From NCBI GenBank assembly GCA_964392665.1, contig CAYMQB010000015.1:1-48623 (forward strand): a DNA stretch of 48,623 nucleotides, written 5' to 3'. How positions within the stretch are numbered: the stretch's first letter is position 1; each line of letters starts with the position of its first letter. Below are positions 1-8,610 of this stretch, in pieces. Under the pieces are notes generated by a model. That model had not been told where the DNA came from. It did not search any database and saw only the letters and a list, made by a program, of their open reading frames with translations. The DNA comes from CAYMQB01 sp964392665. Its GTDB lineage: Bacteria; Hydrothermota; E44-bin80. Made by a program: the position numbers and the translations under genes.

Positions 1-33
1 CTTTCGATTTGTCTGACCTTTTCCAATTTTCAC

Positions 34-62
34 TTGACAGATATTTTTGCCTATGTTAATAT
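34..62 (+). promoter_or_regulatory. Sigma70-type promoter of the dehydrogenase gene
   Basis: TTGACA (34-39) and TAATAT (57-62) are separated by exactly 17 bp. The predicted transcript start is near base 69, giving a leader of about 75 nt before the ATG at 144. The spacing matches twelve other candidate promoters in the window. Confidence 0.6.
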
Positions 63-143
63 GCTCAAGGTTAATTGAAATAGGATATTAGGCGCAACCT
101 AAACACGCTGGGATATCCGATTATATTTTTATGGAGGGATGTT

Positions 144-1265
144 ATGCCAAAATATAGAATTGCCCTACTTCCAGGAGATGGAATAGGTAACGACGTAATG
201 AAAGCAGCAAAAATTGTTCTCGATAAAATAGAACTTGATGCAGAATATATCGAAGCAGAGATAGGCTGGGAATTCTGGAAAAAGGAAGGAAATCCTCTGC
301 CAGACAGAACAATAAGAATATTGAAGAATACAGACTGCGGACTGTTCGGTGCAATAACTTCAAAACCAAAGGATGAAGCCGCAAAGGAATTATCACCCCA
401 TCTAAGAGAAAAAGGATACATATATTACAGCCCCATAGTTAGACTAAGGCAGGAATTTGAATTGCATACAAACCTGCGACCATGCAAAACATATAAAGGA
501 AATTCACTTAATTATCGAGATGATATTGACCTTGTAATATTCAGAGAAAACACGGAAGGTTTATATTCAGGGGTCGAGTTTTACCCGATACCTGAAAATC
601 TCAGAAAATTGCTCAACCGTCACAGAAAGATGAGGAAGTTTGAAAAAACACTTAATACGGATATGGCAATTTCTCTGCGCATTTTTTCGAAGAAAGGCTG
701 TCAACGAATCTTAAAATCTGCTTTCGATTTCGCAAGAAAACACAATAAAAAATTAATTGCCATTGTTGAAAAACCCAATGTGATAAGGGAAACAAGCGGT
801 ATGATGATTCGAGAAGCACGAAAGATGAATAGTAAATATCCCGAGATCGAGCTCATGGAAGCAAATGTCGATGCAATGGCAATGTGGCTTATAAAAAATC
901 CTCAAAAATTCCAGGTTCTGGTTTCATCAAATATGTTCGGTGATATTATCTCCGACCTGGCTGCACAACTTATTGGTGGATTGGGTTTCGCATACAGTGC
1001 AAACATAGGAGATAGTTATGCCCTTTTTGAACCAACGCATGGTTCTGCACCGAAATATGCCGGTATGTATCGGGTAAATCCAATAGCAATGATACTTGCT
1101 ACACGTCTTATGTTGGAATGGCTTGGAGAGAATGAGAACGCCCTCAAACTTGAAAAAGCAGTATCTGAAGTAATCGCTGAAAATGAAGTAAAAACCTATG
1201 ATATGGGCGGAAAAAATTCAACGCTTGATGTAGCAAACGCAATAGCAGAAAAAATAACAAACTAA
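144..1265 (+). CDS. Isocitrate/isopropylmalate dehydrogenase family protein (NAD-type)
   Basis: This is a beta-decarboxylating dehydrogenase that oxidises and decarboxylates a 2-hydroxy (malate-like) acid in the cytoplasm. Seen: the LPGDGIG start, FRENTEG at residues 133-139, a catalytic VEKPN lysine near 210, metal-binding NMFGDIISD at 263-271 and the cofactor segment HGSAPKYAG at 299-307. The length, 373 aa, is normal for the family. FRENTEG is the form found in isocitrate and homoisocitrate dehydrogenases rather than the VRELTGG of LeuB, so isocitrate or homoisocitrate is the more likely substrate. No leu, lys or TCA-cycle gene is adjacent to settle it. The start is supported by GGAGGG at 133-138, five bases before the ATG. 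It has its own promoter and does not overlap a neighbour. Confidence 0.9.
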   Translation: MPKYRIALLPGDGIGNDVMKAAKIVLDKIELDAEYIEAEIGWEFWKKEGNPLPDRTIRILKNTDCGLFGAITSKPKDEAAKELSPHLREKGYIYYSPIVRLRQEFELHTNLRPCKTYKGNSLNYRDDIDLVIFRENTEGLYSGVEFYPIPENLRKLLNRHRKMRKFEKTLNTDMAISLRIFSKKGCQRILKSAFDFARKHNKKLIAIVEKPNVIRETSGMMIREARKMNSKYPEIELMEANVDAMAMWLIKNPQKFQVLVSSNMFGDIISDLAAQLIGGLGFAYSANIGDSYALFEPTHGSAPKYAGMYRVNPIAMILATRLMLEWLGENENALKLEKAVSEVIAENEVKTYDMGGKNSTLDVANAIAEKITN

Positions 1266-1358
1266 TCCTACGAACCAAAGAACGAAATTTATAACTATAG
1301 ATTATCACTGATAAGAACTTGTTTTTCACATAACGCAAATCTGAGTTCTATTTATATC

Positions 1359-2162
1359 TTGCTAAGAACGTATAGACTTCTCTCTTTAACTTTATGCTTT
1401 TCCCTGTTCTTCATAAGACCTGTCTTTGCTGCATTCGAAGGTGAAAGTGATTTTTTTTCAAATCCCGTTTCGTTCGTTTCTGCTTTTATTCCATCGGACT
1501 ATGTCCAAAGCAAACAATTGCTCTTCTCTACCTCAGGCTCGAGACTTCACTCGATGCAGGAATGCAATGAACTACACTCTAACTTCATGGCCTTTTTCCC
1601 CATTGCTGCTTTCAGTGCTGATATATCATTTCTTGGCTCAGAGCTTTACAACGAAACCCAATTGGGAATCTCTATCTTTAAAGGGACAAGTTCACTTTTC
1701 GGTTTAAAACTCAAATTAATGAGATTGGGTATAAAAGGATACTACAATAGATTTTATGCAAGTGATGATTTCTTTTTCTTATCCCGGACCGAACACTTTT
1801 CTTTCCTGTCTACTTATGCCAATGTATTCCCCTATGGATATAAGTTCAAGGAGGAAAAACCAATCTCAACCTTCTCATCCCTTTTGAGAATGTATCCTTC
1901 CAATTGGACATCTTTCAATATAAAGGTTTTGTTCTCCGAATTAACTGGAACCGGTTTTGAGTTTGGCAGCGGTGTAAAACTGACATCAGTTTTCTCCTTT
2001 GGTGCCGGTATTTCTCTTTCAACGAAAGCCATTTCTTCAACCGCTGTTATATCTCTCGAAAAATTCGAGTTATCCTATAACATATCCATACATCCTGAAT
2101 TAGGTTTGACGCACAAACTCGGTCTTGTCTTTTCCAAAACCAGAAAATTAGGCACAGAATGA
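1359..2162 (+). CDS. Exported protein of unknown function, probable outer-membrane barrel
   Basis: I do not recognise a family. The 267-residue product starts at a TTG and begins with a basic tip, a hydrophobic stretch (about residues 6-20) and an AFA-like cleavage site near residue 25, so it is probably exported. The rest alternates polar and aromatic/hydrophobic residues with many Gly, Ser and Phe, as in small outer-membrane beta barrels. The stop codon overlaps the start of the next gene (ATGA at 2159-2162), so the two are probably translated together. No clear Shine-Dalgarno or promoter is visible in the 93 bp before it, so the start is less certain than the frame. Confidence 0.65.
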   Translation: MLRTYRLLSLTLCFSLFFIRPVFAAFEGESDFFSNPVSFVSAFIPSDYVQSKQLLFSTSGSRLHSMQECNELHSNFMAFFPIAAFSADISFLGSELYNETQLGISIFKGTSSLFGLKLKLMRLGIKGYYNRFYASDDFFFLSRTEHFSFLSTYANVFPYGYKFKEEKPISTFSSLLRMYPSNWTSFNIKVLFSELTGTGFEFGSGVKLTSVFSFGAGISLSTKAISSTAVISLEKFELSYNISIHPELGLTHKLGLVFSKTRKLGTE

Positions 2163-4120
2163 TATATATAGAGATAAAGAATATGGAACACCAGTGCACA
2201 AAAGCACAATACACAAATATGGAAGGAAAAATAAAAAAAACAATCTTTTTTAATCTCTTAAAATCCCTGTTAATAATAGACATTAAACTATCCTGCTTTT
2301 TACTTGCCACTATTCTCATCTTCTATTGTGTTTCCCTGTCAGGAAACGAGGATTTTTCCCTCGAAGAAGAGGTTTCCTCTCCTTCCGATGTGCTTGAAAA
2401 CCTTGAAGAACTGAAAGAAAACCCTGTTGACATAAACAGTGCAACCTATGAGGATATGCTTCAGATTCCCTACATTACACCTCTCATTGCACTGAGAATT
2501 ATCGATTACCGAACTAAAGGAAATGTTTTTTCAGACACCCTGGAACTCTCGAAGATTGCAGGTATCAGCGAACCATTGCTGCATAAAATCCTGCCTTATG
2601 TTGTCTTTAAGAAAAAGCTTATAACACCGAAGAAAATCATATGGAAAAGCATTGTAAGTAAACAGTATCCCCTGGAGGATAAATACAACGGCAGCCCATT
2701 TAAGTATTCAAACAAACTTGAGATTGCAAATGGAAACATAACACTGGGAGGAACTGCATACAAGAATGCTTATGAAAAAAACTACCTCGATTTCTATACC
2801 CTATACGGATATGTCAAGAGAAAAAACTATGGTATAATTTTGGGAGATTATGCAATTAATGCAGGTGAGAAATTAATTCTGGGATATCCTGGATTTATCT
2901 TCAAGAGCAGTGGTATGATTAAGGGAAAACAGAGTTTTATCAAACCCTACACTTCAGGATTTGAAGATTATTCACTCAGAGGAGCCGCACTTAAAAAAAA
3001 CTGGAAAATGCTTGACGTCGGTCTCTTTGCTTCATACAAGAAACTGGATGCAACCGTAGAAAATGACACAGTAAGAAAGGTTTTATATGCAAATAGTTAT
3101 CATAGAACAGAAACGGAAATCGCCAAAAAAGACAGAATTAAGGAACGACTCTTAGGTGGAATCCTTAGTATTGGCAATAAACGCTTTAACATTAGTTCTA
3201 CATCGCTTATTGCAAATTATGATAAAACGGTTAAACCCGACCCAGCAAATTACTATCGCTTCAGTGGAAAGCAGTATGGACTTACAGGTATACATAGCTT
3301 TTTTGTCAAGGAATATATTTCGATATGGTCGGATTTTGCATATTCCTTTTACACCGGGGGTAGTGGTTTCATAATAGGAACTTCTATGCGACCTAATAAA
3401 GCAACTATCTCATTATTGTATAGGGATTATTCAGAAAAATTCTACAGTCCAAGAGCTTTTTCTTTTTGTGAGAATCAGGTGAGAAATGAAAGGGGTCTTT
3501 ATTTATACATTGCCACTAAATTACCTTATAGTATCCATTTCTCCGGTTTTACAGATATTTTTACAAGGCCAAATCCAACGTACTTTAACTTGTTTTCGAC
3601 AAACGGTTATGAAGTATTTCTATCGGTAGAAAAAAAGCTAATGCATACTAATCTTTATATGAGATACAAAAACAAGGAAAAGAACAGCTATCAGTGGCAG
3701 GGTCAAACGTTGACTTACCAGAGACAGAACCTGAGACTTTCCTTTAAGACAAAAATAAATAAAAATGTCTATTTCAAGGTAATATGGGAAGGCGAACGTT
3801 TTTACTTGCCAGATATAGACCTATCAGAATTTGGCAACTTGCTTTCCCTGTATTTCAATGCAAAACCTTTTTCAAATACGACACTCCAATTCGGTATAGC
3901 TTTTTACGAAACGGATTCATACAATTCACGCATCTATCTCTTTCTCAATGATATCCCCGGTTCTATGTACACAAAGGCTTTTTACGGAAGCGGAAAGGAT
4001 TTTTACTTACTTCTTAAGAATAGAATCTTTAATAACCTCAGTGTTTACGCAAGGTTCGAGTTAAACTCAAAAGAAGAGGAAAATACAAAATTCATAAAAT
4101 TCGGAATGCAATGGAGATAA
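2159..4120 (+). CDS. ComEA-type helix-hairpin-helix protein with C-terminal barrel-like region
   Basis: The 653-residue product has a hydrophobic N-terminal segment (about residues 36-60), then two helix-hairpin-helix units at about 89-150 (DINSATYEDMLQIPYIT is the typical ComEA opening). After that come roughly 500 residues rich in alternating aromatic and polar strands, ending in FGMQWR. ComEA-type HhH domains bind DNA or act as a periplasmic fold. The attached region looks like an outer-membrane barrel, so a surface or periplasmic location is inferred. The first ATG overlaps the previous stop codon (ATGA). An internal ATG at 2219 would give a more compact signal sequence and is a reasonable alternative. 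The precise function is unknown; a role in DNA uptake is only a guess. Confidence 0.75.
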   Translation: MIYIEIKNMEHQCTKAQYTNMEGKIKKTIFFNLLKSLLIIDIKLSCFLLATILIFYCVSLSGNEDFSLEEEVSSPSDVLENLEELKENPVDINSATYEDMLQIPYITPLIALRIIDYRTKGNVFSDTLELSKIAGISEPLLHKILPYVVFKKKLITPKKIIWKSIVSKQYPLEDKYNGSPFKYSNKLEIANGNITLGGTAYKNAYEKNYLDFYTLYGYVKRKNYGIILGDYAINAGEKLILGYPGFIFKSSGMIKGKQSFIKPYTSGFEDYSLRGAALKKNWKMLDVGLFASYKKLDATVENDTVRKVLYANSYHRTETEIAKKDRIKERLLGGILSIGNKRFNISSTSLIANYDKTVKPDPANYYRFSGKQYGLTGIHSFFVKEYISIWSDFAYSFYTGGSGFIIGTSMRPNKATISLLYRDYSEKFYSPRAFSFCENQVRNERGLYLYIATKLPYSIHFSGFTDIFTRPNPTYFNLFSTNGYEVFLSVEKKLMHTNLYMRYKNKEKNSYQWQGQTLTYQRQNLRLSFKTKINKNVYFKVIWEGERFYLPDIDLSEFGNLLSLYFNAKPFSNTTLQFGIAFYETDSYNSRIYLFLNDIPGSMYTKAFYGSGKDFYLLLKNRIFNNLSVYARFELNSKEEENTKFIKFGMQWR

Positions 4121-4160
4121 AAAATAAAAACCCATTGGAAATGAGTAAAGTCAAAAAATC

Positions 4161-4189
4161 TTGACATAGTTATTCGGTTGTCATATACT
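4161..4189 (+). promoter_or_regulatory. Sigma70-type promoter of priA
   Basis: TTGACA (4161-4166), a 17 bp spacer and TATACT (4184-4189). This lies inside the longest open frame for PriA. The predicted transcript start, near 4196, is downstream of the TTG at 4178, so that TTG cannot be the start codon if this promoter is used. Confidence 0.7.
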
Positions 4190-4276
4190 GAGCTGATTCG
4201 AAAAGCAAATTCGAATGCCTACAAAGAACGTAAAAAGAGACAGAATTTGAAGATAGCAAACAATAGGAAAAAACCT

Positions 4277-6712
4277 TTGAAAGACTGTTTGAATTCCAGA
4301 TTCCAGCTTAATCCCGATTGTTACATTGAAGTTGCACTCCCTGTACCTGTCTTCGGAACCTTTATCTACAGCGTCCCGGAAGATTTAAAATCTGATATAA
4401 AAATCGGGGTCCCTGTATTTGTGTCATTTGGTAGGAGAAATCTCACAGGATACGTAACAGGATTTTCGAAGCTTGCACCCAAGGGAGTAAAACCCATAAA
4501 GGAAATCGTTTCCCCGGAACCGCTTTTTACCGCTTGTTTGCTTAAGGTCCTTTCCTGGCTTTCAAACTACTATATCACACCCATTGGTCTAATAATCAGA
4601 ACTTACATATCACCGCAACAGGGCATAAGGGAAAAGATCATCGTACATTCAAAGGAAGGAAGTGTTGAAAGAATAAAGGGAAACACACAGGCTTTTGCCA
4701 TTTATCAGGAAATAAAAGGAAGACCTCTTTCAAGAAACTATATAAGAAGAAAATTTAAAGATTCTCTTGCCGCATATAACCTTCTTTTGAAGAACAACCT
4801 TATTTATGAAACAAAAGAGAAAAAGTATCCTGCAAAAAGCATATCACCAGAAGGATTGCGACTAGCAAAACCTTTTAAAAAAGGGCTCCTGGAAAAATTA
4901 GAACATACTGCACCAATACAATCCAAAATTGTTCAGTTTCTTTTTTCTGCCAACTATGGGATAGAGAAGAGAGATATATATGCAAAATTTGGCAACGTAT
5001 ATAGCTCTATAAAGGCTTTGAAAGAAAAAGAGATTGTTGAGTCTTTTGCCATTCCATTTTCTCAAAAAATTCCTGCCCTTCCTCACAAGATATCAAAGAA
5101 ACCCCAATTGACGCACAATCAACAAGAAGCAGTAAAGAAGATAGTCGATGCAATGGAAAAACGGGACTACCAAACGTTCCTCCTCTTCGGTATAACAGGA
5201 AGCGGTAAAACAGAAATCTATCTTAGAACGGTAGAAAAAGTCCTAAATCAAGGGAAAGGAGCCATCGTGCTTGTTCCCGAAATCTCTCTTACTGCACAGA
5301 CAGTAGAAGCCTTTAAGGAAAGGTTTGGAGAAACAGTCGTAATATACCATAGCAGATTGGCAAAAAAAGAGAGAGTGGAAGTATGGAAGGGGATAAACGA
5401 AGGTAAATACAGGGTCATTATAGGGGCAAGGTTTGCCGTCTTTGCACCTGTTAAAAAACTCGGGATAATTATAGTAGATGAGGAACATGAGAGTACTTAC
5501 AAACAAAAAGGTAAAGAACCGCCCTATTCTGCAAGAGACACGGCAGTACTCAGAGCGAAAATACAGAATGCAGTTTGTATTCTCGGAAGTGCGACACCGT
5601 CGGTAGAATCATTTTATAATGCAAAAAATGGGAAATATACTCTTATTTCACTGCCAAAAAGAATAGATGAAAGAGAACTCCCACCTGTGGAAATTGTCGA
5701 TATGAAGAAAGAGAAAGACTTTCTGCTTTCGGAAATTCTATTCGAGAAAATAGACAAGACAATAAAAAAGAATGAGCAAATAATTCTTCTTATAAACAGA
5801 AGAGGGTTTTCACATTTTTTGCTTTGCAGGGACTGTGGATTTTCACCTCGCTGTCCCTTCTGTGACCTCACGCTTACATATCATAAGAAGGAAGTGGTTC
5901 TGAAGTGCCACTATTGCGGCTACGAAGAAAATTTGCCAAGAACCTGCCCCAAATGCGGAAGCTCAAGATTTTTCTATGCGGGCACAGGAACTCAAAGGGT
6001 TGAACAGTATCTGGAGAAAAAATTTGATAAACTAAAAATTATGAGAATGGATCTGGATACTATGAAGAAGAAATGGGCACATATGGAAAGCTTTTTTCGC
6101 TTCAGAAGAGGAAAAGCAAATGTGCTTCTTGGAACCCAGATGGTAGCCAAGGGATTTGACCTCCCTAAAGTAACTCTCGTTGGCGTAATCTCAGCCGACA
6201 CTGTTCTGAATTTCCCCGATTTCCGCGCTGAAGAGAGAACATTTCAGTTACTTACGCAGGTTGCCGGGAGAACAGGGAGGGGAATTCTTGGAGGAGAAGT
6301 TGTAATACAAACACACTCACCAGAACATTATGCAGTCAAAGATGCACAATTTCATAACTATGAAAAATTCTACAAGCAGGAAATTGTAATTCGCAAGGAA
6401 CTCAACTATCCGCCGTTTTCAAGGTTTGCAAGAATCATACTTTCTTCAACAGACCTTAAAAAACTAAAACACACTTCAAACGAATTAGGCAAAAAACTCC
6501 TGGAAAACACAAAGACTAAATCCCCAAAAATACAAATTCTTGGTCCTGTTCCCTGTCCACTACCCAAGCTTAGAGGAAGGTACCGTTTCCACTTCCTCCT
6601 GAAAAGCAAAAAACCATTTCTCCTTCAAAAACTTCTTCTGCCATTCAAGAAAAACTACAGAATTTGCGGAGTTAACATTTTCTATGACATCGACCCGGCT
6701 GATATGATGTAA
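4277..6712 (+). CDS. priA: Primosomal replication restart helicase PriA (N')
   Basis: PriA recognises stalled forks, unwinds the lagging strand and loads the primosome. Seen, numbering from the open frame that begins at 4178: the 3'-DNA-binding domain start YIEVALPVPVFG near 49, Walker A GITGSGKT at 338-345, DEEH at 434-437 and SAT at 471-473. Eight zinc-binding cysteines follow at 550, 553, 559, 562, 577, 580, 590 and 593. A promoter at 4161-4189 and the position of the conserved N-terminus argue against the TTG at 4178. I chose the TTG at 4277, which has AGGA at 4265-4268, giving 811 aa. The TTG at 4292 is also possible. The C-terminal helicase and DNA-binding regions are complete. Confidence 0.95.
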   Translation: MKDCLNSRFQLNPDCYIEVALPVPVFGTFIYSVPEDLKSDIKIGVPVFVSFGRRNLTGYVTGFSKLAPKGVKPIKEIVSPEPLFTACLLKVLSWLSNYYITPIGLIIRTYISPQQGIREKIIVHSKEGSVERIKGNTQAFAIYQEIKGRPLSRNYIRRKFKDSLAAYNLLLKNNLIYETKEKKYPAKSISPEGLRLAKPFKKGLLEKLEHTAPIQSKIVQFLFSANYGIEKRDIYAKFGNVYSSIKALKEKEIVESFAIPFSQKIPALPHKISKKPQLTHNQQEAVKKIVDAMEKRDYQTFLLFGITGSGKTEIYLRTVEKVLNQGKGAIVLVPEISLTAQTVEAFKERFGETVVIYHSRLAKKERVEVWKGINEGKYRVIIGARFAVFAPVKKLGIIIVDEEHESTYKQKGKEPPYSARDTAVLRAKIQNAVCILGSATPSVESFYNAKNGKYTLISLPKRIDERELPPVEIVDMKKEKDFLLSEILFEKIDKTIKKNEQIILLINRRGFSHFLLCRDCGFSPRCPFCDLTLTYHKKEVVLKCHYCGYEENLPRTCPKCGSSRFFYAGTGTQRVEQYLEKKFDKLKIMRMDLDTMKKKWAHMESFFRFRRGKANVLLGTQMVAKGFDLPKVTLVGVISADTVLNFPDFRAEERTFQLLTQVAGRTGRGILGGEVVIQTHSPEHYAVKDAQFHNYEKFYKQEIVIRKELNYPPFSRFARIILSSTDLKKLKHTSNELGKKLLENTKTKSPKIQILGPVPCPLPKLRGRYRFHFLLKSKKPFLLQKLLLPFKKNYRICGVNIFYDIDPADMM

Positions 6713-6853
6713 ACTCCACCACCCCAAAAGATTAACCACAGATTCACCCCGTGAAATAGGAAAATGGGCAGAAGTTAATTGTATTTCACAGCGAAACCAC
6801 AGAAAAAACATTCATTTTTCCGTGTTATTGTAAAATGTTTCTCGGTTTATCGC
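6713..6853. repeat. Intergenic repeat debris with nested inverted repeat
   Basis: The gap between priA and the PurF-like gene is 356 bp. Its first part holds TTAACCACAGATTCACC at 6732-6748, an exact 17-base match to 42208-42224. Then comes a perfect 8 bp inverted repeat, GTGAAATA at 6751-6758 and TATTTCAC at 6782-6789, followed by another CCACAGA at 6797-6803. No gene is visible here. Confidence 0.55.
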
Positions 6854-6882
6854 TTGACTTTTTCGTTAAAATATTATATACT
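6854..6882 (+). promoter_or_regulatory. Sigma70-type promoter ahead of the PurF-like/guaA genes
   Basis: TTGACT (6854-6859), a 17 bp spacer and TATACT (6877-6882). The transcript start should be near 6889. That leaves a leader of about 180 nt before the PurF-like ATG at 7069, and a broken short reading frame lies within it. Confidence 0.65.
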
Positions 6883-6903
6883 CCAGCAGTTTGAAGGAAA
6901 AAT

Positions 6904-7032
6904 ATGGAAGAACAGATAGAAAAAACAAAAATCCTTAAAGTATAGAGTAAAATAGAAGAAAGACAAGAATTTGAGCGCATAAATGTAAGGGTAAACGTTT
7001 TCGTAAAACATATTTTAGAAATAAAAGAATAG
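6904..7032 (+). pseudogene. Broken short reading frame, possible PilZ-domain N-terminal relic
   Basis: An ATG at 6904, preceded by GAAGGA, opens a frame of 13 codons to a TAG at 6943-6945. The same frame then continues for 28 more codons to a TAG at 7030-7032. The second part contains RQEFERINVRVNVFVK, which resembles the opening RxxxR-type strand of PilZ (c-di-GMP-binding) domains. The rest of a PilZ domain, including DxSxxG, is absent. I read it as the remnant of a small PilZ-like gene carrying an internal stop. A leader peptide of 13 residues for the downstream gene is the alternative. TAG ends guaA and ppdK here, so recoding is unlikely. Confidence 0.35.
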
Positions 7033-7068
7033 AAATACAAAAGATATTATCTGAAAGGATGGTTCAAA

Positions 7069-8475
7069 ATGAGTGGCGTTGTCGCTATAGTGTCAAAAAG
7101 GGATTGTAAAGACGATTTGTTCTATGCTACGGATTACCATTCCCATCTCGGCACTTCGTACGGTGGAATTGCTATATCCGACACTAAGAAGACCGAAAAG
7201 AAAATACACACCTTGGGAAAATTCCAGTTCAAATCAAGATTTGCAGAAGATATTGATTTTATTGATATGCATGGAAATTTTGGCATCGGTGTGATAAGCG
7301 ATAGAGATACACAACCTTTGATAATGCGATTAAAGTTCGGAGAATATACTCTTTGCGGTGCAGGTTATATTAACAACCAGAATGAACTCGCTAGAAGACT
7401 GATCGATGAAGGAGTGGTTTTTTCGGAGATGGCAAACGGCGAAGTGAATCAAATAGAGTTGGCAGCTAAATTGATTAATAAAGGAAAATCATTGATAGAT
7501 GGTATTGAATATCTACATGACCAAATTGAGGGTTCATTTTCTTTATTGCTTCTCGGTAAGGAAGGTATTTATGCTGCAAGGGATAGGTATGGTAGAAGTC
7601 CCCTGGTTTTAGCCGAAAGAGACGATGCCAGAATAGTTGTTTCTGAAACTTGCGCTTTCAAAAACCTTGGTTTCAAGAGAAAACAATTTCTGGGTCCGGG
7701 TGAAATCATACTTCTAACAGAAAATAAAGTTGAACAGATAAAGAAGCCCAGGAATATACTTCAGTTATGCGCCTTTCTATATGTATATGCCGGATTTCCC
7801 GCATCCGAATACGAAGGTAGAAACGTTGAAGAGTTCAGAGAATATTCCGGAAGAATCATCGCAAAAAGGGATAATGTGAAACCTGATTTGGTATGTGGCG
7901 TAGCCGATTCAGGAACCGCTTACGCACATGGTTATTCATTCGAGTCTGGTGTACCTATAAGAATGCCTCTTCTCAAATATACCCCGGGATGGGCAAGAAG
8001 CTATGTCCCCAATTCCCAAGATAGAAGAGATACTGTTGCATTGATGAAACAGATAACTGCCGACGCTTTAATAAAGAATCAAAAAATGGTTATAACAGAG
8101 GACTCGATTGTCAGGGGAACTCAATTAAAAAATTATTTGCTGACGAAGTTATGGGATTCAGGTGCAAAGGAGATTCATGTAAGACCTGCCTGCCCTGCAC
8201 TTATGTACCCCTGCAAGTTTTTGTACTCGATAAGGCAACTCGACGAGTTATTTGCTCGAAGGATAATCAAGCGAATACACGGGAAACATATTAAAAATAT
8301 TAAGCCATATCTTGATCCAAATTCGAAGGAATACAAGAAGATGCTGAAAAAAATGGAAGAGGATTTGAATGTAACCTCACTCAGATATCAGGTACTCCAA
8401 GATATGATTTCTGCTACTAAGTTGCCCCGCGAGAATTTGTGCACTTATTGCTGGACAGGCGAAGAAATTAAGTAA
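7069..8475 (+). CDS. PurF-like phosphoribosyltransferase with inactive glutaminase domain
   Basis: PurF makes 5-phosphoribosylamine from PRPP and glutamine, the first step of purine synthesis. The C-terminal half is well preserved: PRPP loop VITEDSIVRGTQ at 341-352, and four cysteines at 234, 382, 458 and 461 in the positions of the [4Fe-4S] ligands of Bacillus-type PurF. The N-terminal half has the Ntn-glutaminase fold pattern but begins MSGVV instead of (M)CG. The codon is AGT, so the catalytic Cys is Ser. The Arg of GHVRYAT is replaced (GIGVISD), as are the NG of the HNGNL motif (AGYINN) and the Asp of the SDTE motif (EVNQ). It should therefore not hydrolyse glutamine. As I recall, related MGG/MSG-starting proteins occur in Bacteroidetes and clostridia. 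Its real substrate is uncertain. It is followed by guaA. Confidence 0.85.
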   Translation: MSGVVAIVSKRDCKDDLFYATDYHSHLGTSYGGIAISDTKKTEKKIHTLGKFQFKSRFAEDIDFIDMHGNFGIGVISDRDTQPLIMRLKFGEYTLCGAGYINNQNELARRLIDEGVVFSEMANGEVNQIELAAKLINKGKSLIDGIEYLHDQIEGSFSLLLLGKEGIYAARDRYGRSPLVLAERDDARIVVSETCAFKNLGFKRKQFLGPGEIILLTENKVEQIKKPRNILQLCAFLYVYAGFPASEYEGRNVEEFREYSGRIIAKRDNVKPDLVCGVADSGTAYAHGYSFESGVPIRMPLLKYTPGWARSYVPNSQDRRDTVALMKQITADALIKNQKMVITEDSIVRGTQLKNYLLTKLWDSGAKEIHVRPACPALMYPCKFLYSIRQLDELFARRIIKRIHGKHIKNIKPYLDPNSKEYKKMLKKMEEDLNVTSLRYQVLQDMISATKLPRENLCTYCWTGEEIK

Positions 8476-8478
8476 ACA

Positions 8479-8510
8479 CCGTTAGAATTTCGCATGGGGC
8501 ATTCTAACGG
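8479..8510 (+). repeat. 32 bp hairpin element just after the PurF-like stop codon (copy 1)
   Basis: CCGTTAGAAT (8479-8488) and ATTCTAACGG (8501-8510) form a perfect 10 bp stem around a 12-base loop. The element starts three bases after the TAA at 8473-8475. A second copy (27 of 32 bases identical) sits three bases after the stop of the MFS gene at 24591-24622 on the other strand. No U-run follows, so it is not a standard terminator. Confidence 0.7.
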
Positions 8511-8610
8511 AGTAAATGAAAAAACATTAGGTAGAAGTTCGAACCTTATCTGGTTTTAAAAACTAACCCTGAGCAAAAACATAATTTAACCTAAAAATCG
8601 GGAGGAAAGA

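Noticed and set aside
6943..6945. In-frame TAG as a recoded or suppressed codon
   Set aside because: guaA (9574-9576) and ppdK (31528-31530) end at TAG, so TAG is a normal stop. A relic or leader peptide is simpler.
6889..7068. Purine riboswitch in the PurF-like or guaB leaders
   Set aside because: I could not find the paired loops and conserved core of the known purine, PRPP or ppGpp riboswitch classes in either leader.
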